Origin: Rallus limicola | Lineage: Eukaryota > Chordata > Aves > Gruiformes > Rallidae | Length of the DNA stretch: 64,000 bases | Direction of reading: 5' to 3' | Assembly (NCBI GenBank): GCA_022605955.1 | Contig: JAKCOZ010000616.1 | Coordinates: 46,801 to 110,800, forward strand | In this document: positions 13,428 through 24,906 of the stretch, in pieces | Numbering within the stretch: the first letter of the stretch is position 1 | How the letters are laid out: the number at the start of each line of letters is the position of its first letter | Made by a program: the position numbers and the translations under genes | Notes under the pieces: model-generated | Databases searched by the model: none | Told to the model about the DNA's origin: nothing | The model's input: only the letters and a program-made list of their open reading frames with translations

Positions 13428-13603
13428 GTGCTTTTCTCGGCCCTAGCAGACTGCAGTTCAAAACATGCTAAACGTCCAGCAATAACTCCCAAAGTAAAGA
13501 AGCTAGGACTGAAAGGTATAGCTTGTCTGAAACCTCCTATCAGGACACACAAGCAGACCCTGTAACTTTGGCTCTCCGCCTTTTCCTTTGCCTGGAAAGA
13601 GGG

Positions 13604-13609
13604 AACCTG
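13604..13609. other. 4-bp deletion in a satellite monomer
   Basis: The monomer 13428-13621 is 194 bp. It reads gaacctgctacc where other YL monomers read gaacatacctgctacc. The missing four bases lie between two AC dinucleotides, so acat, cata or atac could be the lost segment (2-bp microhomology). The corresponding stop B monomers near 33599 and 55181 are full length, so the deletion is private to this copy. It shifts the reading frame of both open frames. Confidence 0.93.
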
Positions 13610-14413
13610 CTACCTCCTACAGTGCTTTTCTCGGCCCTAGCAGACTGCAGTTCAAAACATGCTAAACGTCCAGCAATAACTCCCAAAGTAAAGAAGCTAG
13701 GACTGAAAGGCATAGCTTGTCTGAAACCTCCTAACAGGACACACAAGCAGACCCTGTCACTTTGGCTCTCAGCCTTTTCCTTTGCCTGGAAAGAGGGAAC
13801 ATGCCTGGAACCTCCTACGGTGCTTTTCTCGGCCCTAGCAGACTGCAGTTCAAAACTTGCTAAACGTCCAGCAATAACTCCCAAAGTAAAGAAGCTAGGC
13901 ATGAAAGGCATAGCTTGTCTGAAACCTCCTAACAGGACACACAAGCAGACCCTGTCACTTTGGCTCTCAGCCTTTTCCTTTGCCTGGAAAGAAGGAACAT
14001 ACCTGCTACCTCCTACAGTGCTTTTCTCGGCCCTAGCAGACTGCAGTTCAAAACATGCTAAACGTCCAGCAATAACTCCCAAAGTAAAGAAGCTAGGACT
14101 GAAAGGCATAGCTTGTCTGAAACCTCCTAACAGGACACACAAGCAGACCCTGTCACTTTGGCTCTCAGCCTTTTCCTTTGCCTGGAAAGAGGGAACATGC
14201 CTGGAACCTCCTACGGTGCTTTTCTCGGCCCTAGCAGACTGCAGTTCAAAACATGCTAAACGTCCAGCAATAACTCCCAAAGTAAAGAAGCTAGGCATGA
14301 AAGGCATAGCTTGTCTGAAACCTCCTAACAGGACACACAAGCAGACCCTGTCACTTTGGCTCTCAGCCTTTTCCTTTGCCTGGAAAAAGGGAACATGCCT
14401 GGAACCTCCTACG

Positions 14414-15601
14414 GTGCTTTTCTCGGCCCTAGCAGACTGCAGTTCAAAACATGCTAAACGTCCAGCAATAACTCCCAAAGTAAAGAAGCTAGGACTGAAA
14501 GGCATAGCTTGTCTGAAACCTCCTAACAGGACACACAAGCAGACCCTGTCACTTTGGCTCTCAGCCTTTTCCTTTGCCTGGAAAGAAGGAACATACCTGC
14601 TACCTCCTACGGTGCTTTTCTCGGCCCTAGCAGACTGCAGTTCAAAACATGCTAAACATCCAGCAATAACTCCCAAAGTAAAGAAGCTAGGACTGAAAGG
14701 CATAGCTTGTCTGAAACCTCCTAACAGGACACACAAGCAGACCCTGTCACTTTGGCTCTCAGCCTTTTCCTTTGCCTGGAAAGAGGGAACATGCCTGGAA
14801 CCTCCTACGGTGCTTTTCTCGGCCCTAGCAGACTGCAGTTCAAAACATGCTAAATGTCCAGCAATAACTCCCAAAGTCAAGAAGCTAGGACTGAAAGGCA
14901 TAGCTTGTCTGAAACCTCCTAACAGGACACACAAGCAGACCCTGTCACTTTGGCTCTCAGCCTTTTCCTTTGCCTGGAAAGAAGGAACATACCTGCTACC
15001 TCCTACGGTGCTTTTCTCGGCCCTAGCAGACTGCAGTTCAAAACATGCTAAACATCCAGCAATAACTCCCAAAGTAAAGAAGCTAGGACTGAAAGGCATA
15101 GCTTGTCTGAAACCTCCTAACAGGACACACAAGCAGACCCTGTCACTTTGGCTCTCAGCCTTTTCCTTTGCCTGGAAAGAGGGAACATGCCTGGAACCTC
15201 CTACGGTGCTTTTCTCGGCCCTAGCAGACTGCAGTTCAAAACATGCTAAACGTCCAGCAATAACTCCCAAAGTAAAGAAGCTAGGACTGAAAGGCATAGC
15301 TTGTCTGAAACCTCCTAACAGGACACACAAGCAGACCCTGTCACTTTGGCTCTCAGCCTTTTCCTTTGCCTGGAAAGAAGGAACATACCTGCTACCTCCT
15401 ACGGTGCTTTTCTCGGCCCTAGCAGACTGCAGTTCAAAACATGCTAAACATCCAGCAATAACTCCCAAAGTAAAGAAGCTAGGACTGAAAGGCATAGCTT
15501 GTCTGAAACCTCCTAACAGGACACACAAGCAGACCCTGTCACTTTGGCTCTCAGCCTTTTCCTTTGCCTGGAAAGAGGGAACATGCCTGGAACTTCCTAC
15601 G
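14414..15601. repeat. CE/YL dimeric alternation, 6 monomers (1,188 bp), copy in superblock 1
   Basis: YL-class monomers with an acgg end alternate with CE-class monomers that carry aaacatcc (CpG lost by g to a at m47). The order is YL; H-CE; YL with aaatgtcc and gtcaag; H-CE; YL; H-CE with a gaacttcc end. The effective period is a 396-bp dimer. The same alternation, expanded, occurs at 34411-36786 and inside both 5.94-kb units. Here the aagaag and aaatatgc variants seen in the expanded versions are absent. Confidence 0.88.
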
Positions 15602-18600
15602 GTGCTTTTCTCGGCCCTAGCAGACTGCAGTTCAAAACATGCTAAACGTCCAGCAATAACTCCCAAAGTAAAGAAGCTAGGCATGAAAGGCATAGCTTGT
15701 CTGAAACCTCCTAACAGGACACACAAGCAGACCCTGTCACTTTGGCTCTCAGCCTTTTCCTTTGCCTGGAAAGAGGGAACATGCCTGGAACCTCCTACGG
15801 TGCTTTTCTCGGCCCTAGCAGACTGCAGTTCAAAACATGCTAAACGTCCAGCAATAACTCTCAAAGTAAAGAAGCTAGGACGGAAAGGAATAGCTTGTCT
15901 GAAACCTCCTAACAGGACACACAAACAGACCCTGTCACTTTGGCTCTCAGCCTTTTCCTTTGCCTGGAAAGAGGGAACATGCCTGGAACCTCCTACGGTG
16001 CTTTTCTCGGCCCTAGCAGACTGCAGTTCAAAACATGCTAAACGTCCAGCAATAACTCCCAAAGTAAAGAAGCTAGGACTGAAAGGCATAGCTTGTCTGA
16101 AACCTCCTAACAGGACACACAAGCAGACCCTGTCACTTTGGCTCTCAGCCTTTTCCTTTGCCTGGAAAGAGGGAACATGCCTGGAACCTCCTACGGTGCT
16201 TTTCTCGGCCCTAGCAGACTGCAGTTCAAAACTTGCTAAACGTCCAGCAATAACTCCCAAAGTAAAGAAGCTAGGCATGAAAGGCATAGCTTGTCTGAAA
16301 CCTCCTAACAGGACACACAAGCAGACCCTGTCACTTTGGCTCTCAGCCTTTTCCTTTGCCTGGAAAGAAGGAACATACCTGATACCTCCTACAGTGCTTT
16401 TCTCGGCCCTAGCAGACTGCAGTTCAAAACATGCTAAACGTCCAGCAATAACTCCCAAAGTAAAGAAGCTAGGACTGAAAGGCATAGCTTGTCTGAAACC
16501 TCCTAACAGGACACACAAGCAGACCCTGTCACTTTGGCTCTCAGCCTTTTCCTTTGCCTGGAAAGAGGGAACATGCCTGGAAGCTCCTACGGTGCTTTTC
16601 TCGGCCCTAGCAGACTGCAGTTCAAAACATGCTAAACGTCCAGCAATAACTCCCAAAGTAAAGAAGCTAGGCATGAAAGTCATAGCTTGTCTGAAACCTC
16701 CTAACAGGACACACAAGCAGACCCTGTCACTTTGGCTCTCAGCCTTTTCCTTTGCCTGGAAAGAGGGAACATGCCTGGAACCTCCTACGGTGCTTTTCTC
16801 GGCCCTAGCAGACTGCAGTTCAAAACATGCTAAACGTCCAGCAATAACTCCCAAAGTAAAGAAGCTAGGACTGAAAGGCATAGCTTGTCTGAAACCTCCT
16901 AACAGGACACACAAGCAGACCCTGTCACTTTGGCTCTCAGCCTTTTCCTTTGCCTGGAAAGAAGGAACATACCTGCTACCTCCTACGGTGCTTTTCTCGG
17001 CCCTAGCAGACTGCAGTTCAAAACATGCTAAACGTCCAGCAATAACTCCCAAAGTAAAGAAGCTAGGACTGAAAGGCATAGCTTGTCTGAAACCTCCTAA
17101 CAGGACACACAAGCAGACCCTGTCACTTTGGCTCTCAGCCTTTTCCTTTGCCTGGAAAGAGGGAATATGCCTGGAACCTCCTACGGTGCTTTTCTCGGCC
17201 CTAGCAGACTGCAGTTCAAAACATGCTAAACGTCCAGCAATAACTCCCAAAGTAAAGAAGCTAGGACTGAAAGGCATAGCTTGTCTGAAACCTCCTAACA
17301 GGACACACAAGCAGACCCTGTCACTTTGGCTCTCAGCCTTTTCCTTTGCCTGGAAAGAGGGAACATGCCTGGAACTTCCTACGGTGCTTTTCTCGGCCCT
17401 AGCAGACTGCAGTTCAAAACATGCTAAACGTCCAGCAATAACTCCCAAAGTAAAGAAGCTAGGCATGAAAGGCATAGCTTGTCTGAAACCTCCTAACAGG
17501 ACACACAAGCAGACCCTGTCACTTTGGCTCTCAGCCTTTTCCTTTGCCTGGAAAGAGGGAACATGCCTGGAACCTCCTACGGTGCTTTTCTCGGCCCTAG
17601 CAGACTGCAGTTCAAAACATGCTAAACGTCCAGCAATAACTCCCAAAGTAAAGAAGCTAGGACTGAAAGGCATAGCTTGTCTGAAACCTCCTAACAGGAC
17701 ACACAAACAGACCCTGTCACTTTGGCTCTCAGCCTTTTCCTTTGCCTGGAAAGAGGGAACATGCCTGGAACCTCCTACGGTGCTTTTCTCGGCCCTAGCA
17801 GACTGCAGTTCAAAACATGCTAAACGTCCAGCAATAACTCCCAAAGTAAAGAAGCTAGGACTGAAAGGCATAGCTTGTCTGAAACCTCCTAACAGGACAC
17901 ACAAGCAGACCCTGTCACTTTGGCTCTCAGCCTTTTCCTTTGCCTGGAAAGAAGGAACATACCTGCTACCTCCTACAGTGCTTTTCTCGGCCCTAGCAGA
18001 CTGCAGTTCAAAACATGCTAAACGTCCAGCAATAACTCCCAAAGTAAAGAAGCTAGGCATGAAATGCATAGCTTGTCTGAAACCTCCTAACAGGACACAC
18101 AAGCAGACCCTGTCACTTTGGCTCTCAGCCTTTTCCTTTGCCTGGAAAGAGGGAACATGCCTGGAACCTCCTACGGTGCTTTTCTCGGCCCTAGCAGACT
18201 GCAGTTCAAAACATGCTAAACGTCCAGCAATAACTCCCAAAGTAAAGAAGCTAGGCATGAAAGGCATAGCTTGTCTGAAACCTCCTAACAGGACACACAA
18301 GCAGACCCTGTCACTTTGGCTCTCAGCCTTTTCCTTTGCCTGGAAAGAGGGAACATGCCTGGAACCTCCTACGGTGCTTTTCTCGGCCCTAGCAGACTGC
18401 AGTTCAAAACATGCTAAACGTCCAGCAATAACTCCCAAAGTAAAGAAGCTAGGCATGAAAGGCATAGCTTGTCTGAAACCTCCTAACAGGACACACAAGC
18501 AGACCCTGTCACTTTGGCTCTCAGCCTTTTCCTTTGCCTGGAAAGAGGGAACATGCCTGGAACCTCCTACGGTGCTTTTCTCGGCCCTAGCAGACTGCAG

Positions 18601-18630
18601 TTCAAAACTTGCTAAACGTCCAGCAATAAC

Positions 18631-18638
18631 TCCCAAGT
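18631..18638. other. 1-bp deletion in a satellite monomer
   Basis: The sequence reads tcccaagtatag where the matching stop A monomers at 4389, 40816 and 60418 read tcccaaagtatag. One A of the AAA run (m64-m66) is lost, making this monomer 197 bp (18572-18768). After this point no further length change occurs to the end of the window. Confidence 0.93.
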
Positions 18639-18768
18639 ATAGAAGCTAGGACTGAAAGGCATAGCTTGTCTGAAACCTCCTAACAGGACACACAAGCAGA
18701 CCCTGTCACTTTGGCTCTCAGCCTTTTCCTTTGCCTGGAAAGAAGGAACATACCTGCTACCTCCTACA

Positions 18769-20352
18769 GTGCTTTTCTCGGCCCTAGCAGACTGCAGTTC
18801 AAAACATGCTAAACGTCCAGCAATAACTCCCAAAGTAAAGAAGCTAGGCATGAAAGGCATAGCTTGTCTGAAACCTCCTAACAGGACACACAAGCAGACC
18901 CTGTCACTTTGGCTCTCAGCCTTTTCCTTTGCCTGGAAAGAGGGAACATGCCTGGAACCTCCTACGGTGCTTTTCTCGGCCCTAGCAGACTGCAGTTCAA
19001 AACATGCTAAACGTCCAGCAATAACTCCCAAAGTAAAGAAGCTAGGACTGAAAGGCATAGCTTGTCTGAAACCTCCTAACAGGACACACAAGCAGACCCT
19101 GTCACTTTGGCTCTCAGCCTTTTCCTTTGCCTGGAAAGAGGGAACATGCCTGGAAGCTCCTACGGTGCTTTTCTCGGCCCTAGCAGACTGCAGTTCAAAA
19201 CATGCTAAACGTCCAGCAATAACTCCCAAAGTAAAGAAGCTAGGACTGAAAGGCATAGCTTGTCTGAAACCTCCTAACAGGACACACAAGCAGACCCTGT
19301 CACTTTGGCTCTCAGCCTTTTCCTTTGCATGGAAAGAGGGAACATACCTGCTACCTCCTACAGTGCTTTTCTCGGCCCTAGCAGACTGCAGTTCAAAACA
19401 TGCTAAACGTCCAGCAATAACTCCCAAAGTAAAGAAGCTAGGCATGAAAGGCATAGCTTGTCTGAAACCTCCTAACAGGACACACAAGCAGACCCTGTCA
19501 CTTTGGCTCTCAGCCTTTTCCTTTGCCTGGAAAGAGGGAACATGCCTGGAACCTCCTACGGTGCTTTTCTCGGCCCTAGCAGACTGCAGTTCAAAACATG
19601 CTAAACGTCCAGCAATAACTCCCAAAGTAAAGAAGCTAGGACTGAAAGGCATAGCTTGTCTGAAACCTCCTAACAGGACACACAAGCAGACCCTGTCACT
19701 TTGGCTCTCAGCCTTTTCCTTTGCCTGGAAAGAGGGAACATGCCTGGAACCTCCTACGGTGCTTTTCTCGGCCCTAGCAGACTGCAGTTCAAAACATGCT
19801 AAACGTCCAGCAATAACTCCCAAAGTAAAGAAGCTAGGCATGAAAGGCATAGCTTGTCTGAAACCTCCTAACAGGACACACAAGCAGACCCTGTCACTTT
19901 GGCTCTCAGCCTTTTCCTTTGCCTGGAAAGAGGGAACATGCCTGGAACCTCCTACGGTGCTTTTCTCGGCCCTAGCAGACTGCAGTTCAAAACATGCTAA
20001 ACGTCCAGCAATAACTCCCAAAGTAAAGAAGCTAGGACTGAAAGGCATAGCTTGTCTGAAACCTCCTAACAGGACACACAAGCAGACCCTGTCACTTTGG
20101 CTCTCAGCCTTTTCCTTTGCCTGGAAAGAGGGAACATGCCTGGAACCTCCTACGGTGCTTTTCTCGGCCCTAGCAGACTGCAGTTCAAAACATGCTAAAC
20201 GTCCAGCAATAACTCCCAAAGTAAAGAAGCTAGGCATGAAAGGCATAGCTTGTCTGAAACCTCCTAACAGGACACACAAGCAGACCCTGTCACTTTGGCT
20301 CTCAGCCTTTTCCTTTGCCTGGAAAGAGGGAACATGCCTGGAACCTCCTACG
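18769..20352. repeat. Post-stop-A octamer, copy 1
   Basis: Eight monomers follow the stop A monomer in the order M-CE, L-CE with a gaagct end, L with gcatgg and a YL end, then M, L, M, L, M, all CE. The same order follows stop A at 40945 and 60547, which are 112 and then 99 monomers away. It extends the superblock homology beyond the stop A monomer. In this copy the eighth monomer is ordinary, whereas at 42331 it carries ttgtctgg/gaatct and in the third copy it carries a TGA. Confidence 0.88.
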
Positions 20353-23300
20353 GTGCTTTTCTCGGCCCTAGCAGACTGCAGTTCAAAACATGCTAAACGT
20401 CCAGCAATAACTCCCAAAGTAAAGAAGCTAGGACTGAAAGGCATAGCTTGTCTGAAACCTCCTAACAGGACACACAAGCAGACCCTGTCACTTTGGCTCT
20501 CAGCCTTTTCCTTTGCCTGGAAAGAAGGAACATACCTGCTACCTCCTACAGTGCTTTTCTCGGCCCTAGCAGACTGCAGTTCAAAACATGCTAAACGTCC
20601 AGCAATAACTCCCAAAGTAAAGAAGCTAGGACTGAAAGGCATAGCTTGTCTGAAACCTCCTAACAGGACACACAAGCAGACCCTGTCACTTTGGCTCTCA
20701 GCCTTTTCCTTTGCCTGGAAAGAGGGAACATGCCTGGAACCTCCTACGGTGCTTTTCTCGGCCCTAGCAGACTGCAGTTCAAAACATGCTAAACGTCCAG
20801 CAATAACTCCCAAAGTAAAGAAGCTAGGACTGAAAGGCATAGCTTGTCTGAAACCTCCTAACAGGACACACAAGCAGACCCTGTCACTTTGGCTCTCAGC
20901 CTTTTCCTTTGCCTGGAAAGAGGGAACATGCCTGGAACCTCCTACGGTGCTTTTCTCGGCCCTAGCAGACTGCAGTTCAAAACATGCTAAACGTCCAGCA
21001 ATAACTCCCAAAGTAAAGAAGCTAGGACTGAAAGGCATAGCTTGTCTGAAACCTCCTAACAGGACACACAAGCAGACCCTGTCACTTTGGCTCTCAGCCT
21101 TTTCCTTTGCCTGGAAAGAGGGAACATGCCTGGAACCTCCTACGGTGCTTTTCTCGGCCCTAGCAGACTGCAGTTCAAAACATGCTAAACGTCCAGCAAT
21201 AACTCCCAAAGTAAAGAAGCTAGGACTGAAAGGCATAGCTTGTCTGAAACCTCCTAACAGGACACACAAGCAGACCCTGTCACTTTGGCTCTCAGCCTTT
21301 TCCTTTGCCTGGAAAGAGGGAACATGCCTGGAACCTCCTACGGTGCTTTTCTCGGCCCTAGCAGACTGCAGTTCAAAACATGCTAAACATCCAGCAATAA
21401 CTCCCAAAGTAAAGAAGCTAGGACTGAAAGGCATAGCTTGTCTGAAACCTCCTAACAGGACACACAAGCAGACCCTGTCACTTTGGCTCTCAGCCTTTTC
21501 CTTTGCATGGAAAGAGGGAACATGCCTGGAACCTCCTACGGTGCTTTTCTCGGCCCTAGCAGACTGCAGTTCAAAACATGCTAAACGTCCAGCAATAACT
21601 CCCAAAGTAAAGAAGCTAGGACTGAAAGGCATAGCTTGTCTGAAACCTCCTAACAGGACACACAAGCAGACCCTGTCACTTTGGCTCTCAGCCTTTTCCT
21701 TTGCCTGGAAAGAAGGAACATACCTGCTACCTCCTACAGTGCTTTTCTCGGCCCTAGCAGACTGCAGTTCAAAACATGCTAAACGTCCAGCAATAACTCC
21801 CAAAGTAAAGAAGCTAGGACTGAAAGGCATAGCTTGTCTGAAACCTCCTAACAGGACACACAAGCAGACCCTGTCACTTTGGCTCTCAGCCTTTTCCTTT
21901 GCCTGGAAAGAGGGAACATGCCTGGAACCTCCTACGGTGCTTTTCTCGGCCCTAGCAGACTGCAGTTCAAAACATGCTAAACGTCCAGCAATAACTCCCA
22001 AAGTAAAGAAGCTAGGACTGAAAGGCATAGCTTGTCTGAAACCTCCTAACAGGACACACAAGCAGACCCTGTCACTTTGGCTCTCAGCCTTTTCCTTTGC
22101 CTGGAAAGAGGGAACATGCCTGGAAGCTCCTACGGTGCTTTTCTCGGCCCTAGCAGACTGCAGTTCAAAACATGCTAAACGTCCAGCAATAACTCCCAAA
22201 GTAAAGAAGCTAGGACTGAAAGGCATAGCTTGTCTGAAACCTCCTAACAGGACACACAAGCAGACCCTGTCACTTTGGCTCTCAGCCTTTTCCTTTGCCT
22301 GGAAAGAGGGAACATGCCTGGAACCTCCTACGGTGCTTTTCTCGGCCCTAGCAGACTGCAGTTCAAAACATGCTAAACGTCCAGCAATAACTCCCAAAGT
22401 AAAGAAGCTAGGCATGAAAGGCATAGCTTGTCTGAAACCTCCTAACAGGACACACAAGCAGACCCTGTCACTTTGGCTCTCAGCCTTTTCCTTTGCCTGG
22501 AAAGAGGGAACATGCCTGGAACCTCCTACGGTGCTTTTCTCGGCCCTAGCAGACTGCAGTTCAAAACATGCTAAACGTCCAGCAATAACTCCCAAAGTAA
22601 AGAAGCTAGGACTGAAAGGCATAGCTTGTCTGAAACCTCCTAACAGGACACACAAGCAGACCCTGTCACTTTGGCTCTCAGCCTTTTCCTTTGCCTGGAA
22701 AGAGGGAACATGCCTGGAACCTCCTACGGTGCTTTTCTCGGCCCTAGCAGACTGCAGTTCAAAACATGCTAAACGTCCAGCAATAACTCCCAAAGTAAAG
22801 AAGCTAGGCATGAAAGGCATAGCTTGTCTGAAACCTCCTAACAGGACACACAAGCAGACCCTGTCACTTTGGCTCTCAGCCTTTTCCTTTGCATGGAAAG
22901 AGGGAACATACCTGCTACCTCCTACAGTGCTTTTCTCGGCCCTAGCAGACTGCAGTTCAAAACATGCTAAACGTCCAGCAATAACTCCCAAAGTAAAGAA
23001 GCTAGGCATGAAAGGCATAGCTTGTCTGAAACCTCCTAACAGGACACACAAGCAGACCCTGTCACTTTGGCTCTCAGCCTTTTCCTTTGCCTGGAAAGAG
23101 GGAACATGCCTGGAACCTCCTACGGTGCTTTTCTCGGCCCTAGCAGACTGCAGTTCAAAACATGCTAAACGTCCAGCAATAACTCCCAAAGTAAAGAAGC
23201 TAGGCCTGAAAGGCATAGCTTGTCTGAAACCTCCTAACAGGACACACGAGCAGACCCTGTCACTTTGGCTCTCAGCCTTTTCCTTTGCCTGGAAAGAGGG

Positions 23301-24906
23301 AACATGCCTGGAACCTCCTACGGTGCTTTTCTCGGCCCTAGCAGACTGCAGTTCAAAACATGCTAAACGTCCAGCAATAACTCCCAAAGTAAAGAAGCTA
23401 GGCATGAAAGGCATAGCTTGTCTGAAACCTCCTAACAGGACACACAAGCAGACCCTGTCACTTTGGCTCTCAGCCTTTTCCTTTGCCTGGAAAGAGGGAA
23501 CATGCCTGGAACCTCCTACGGTGCTTTTCTCGGCCCTAGCAGACTGCAGTTCAAAACATGCTAAACGTCCAGCAATAACTCCCAAAGTAAAGAAGCTAGG
23601 ACTGAAAGGCATAGCTTGTCTGAAACCTCCTAACAGGACACACAAGCAGACCCTGTCACTTTGGCTCTCAGCCTTTTCCTTTGCCTGGAAAGAGGGAACA
23701 TGCCTGGAACCTCCTACGGTGCTTTTCTCGGCCCTAGCAGACTGCAGTTCAAAACATGCTAAACGTCCAGCAATAACTCCCAAAGTAAAGAAGCTAGGCA
23801 TGAAAGGCATAGCTTGTCTGAAACCTCCTAACAGGACACACAAGCAGACCCTGTCACTTTGGCTCTCAGCCTTTTCCTTTGCCTGGAAAGAGGGAACATG
23901 CCTGGAACCTCCTATGGTGCTTTTCTCGGCCCTAGCAGACTGCAGTTCAAAACATGCTAAACGTCCAGCAATAACTCCCAAAGTAAAGAAGCTAGGACTG
24001 AAAGGCATAGCTTGTCTGAAACCTCCTAAGAGGACACACAAGCAGACCCTGTCACTTTGGCTCTCAGCCTTTTCCTTTGCCTGGAAAGAAGGAACATACC
24101 TGCTACCTCCTACAGTGCTTTTCTCGGCCCTAGCAGACTGCAGTTCAAAACATGCTAAACGTCCAGCAATAACTCCCAAAGTAAAGAAGCTAGGACTGAA
24201 AGGCATAGCTTGTCTGAAACCTCCTAACAGGACACACAAGCAGACCCTGTCACTTTGGCTCTCAGCCTTTTCCTTTGCCTGGAAAGAGGGAACATGCCTG
24301 GAACCTCCTACGGTGCTTTTCTCGGCCCTAGCAGACTGCAGTTCAAAACATGCTAAACGTCCAGCAATAACTCCCAAAGTAAAGAAGCTAGGACTGAAAG
24401 GCATAGCTTGTCTGAAACCTCCTAACAGGACACACAAGCAGACCCTGTCACTTTGGCTCTCAGCCTTTTCCTTTGCCTGGAAAGAGGGAACATGCCTGGA
24501 ACCTCCTACGGTGCTTTTCTCGGCCCTAGCAGACTGCAGTTCAAAACATGCTAAACGTCCAGCAATAACTCCCAAAGTAAAGAAGCTAGGACTGAAAGGC
24601 ATAGCTTGTCTGAAACCTCCTAACAGGACACACAAGCAGACCCTGTCACTTTGGCTCTCAGCCTTTTCCTTTGCCTGGAAAGAGGGAACATGCCTGGAAC
24701 CTCCTACGGTGCTTTTCTCGGCCCTAGCAGACTGCAGTTCAAAACATGCTAAACGTCCAGCAATAACTCCCAAAGTAAAGAAGCTAGGACTGAAAGGCAT
24801 AGCTTGTCTGAAACCTCCTAACAGGACACACAAGCAGACCCTGTCACTTTGGCTCTCAGCCTTTTCCTTTGCCTGGAAAGAGGGAACATGCCTGGAACCT
24901 CCTACG
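20353..24906. repeat. Satellite segment of 23 monomers with long runs of L-CE type
   Basis: After one YL monomer there are runs of nearly identical L-CE monomers, interrupted by YL ends near 21720, 22910 and 24100, one CpG-loss monomer (aaacatcc near 21386) and single variants: cacgag near 23247, cctatgg at 23915 (CpG transition), cctaagagg near 24029. The m81-m82 subtype alternates M/L between about 22.4 and 23.9 kb. I see no gene or non-satellite insertion. Confidence 0.9.

Larger units (their letters stand above)
13428..18768. repeat. Superblock copy 1 (stop B to stop A, 27 monomers)
   Basis: It begins with the monomer carrying ctgtaac (m137 c to a; TAA at 13563-13565) plus ctccgcc, and ends with the cttgct+gtatag monomer (TAG at 18640-18642). 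In order it contains: a cttgct/YL monomer (13820); a CE/YL alternating run (14414-15601); a gaacttcc end; a ggaatag+caaacag monomer (about 15889-15927); another cttgct monomer with the rare ctgatacc end (a at 16382); a gaagct end; an aaagtcat monomer (about 16679); a second gaacttcc end; then three ATG monomers. The same ordered series occurs at 33421-40944 and 55003-60546. This copy lacks the stop C mutation of the other two, although it has the same ggaatag/caaacag background, and it holds both indels of the window. Confidence 0.9.

Noticed and set aside
13540..18636. Reverse open frames at 6011-10747, 10763-13552, 13540-18636, 18612-25394, 25410-27572 and 27588-31367 as separate genes
   Set aside because: They are the same repeat read antisense. 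Their breaks are the ccttataac variants, the two deletions and the 31472 substitution, not gene boundaries.
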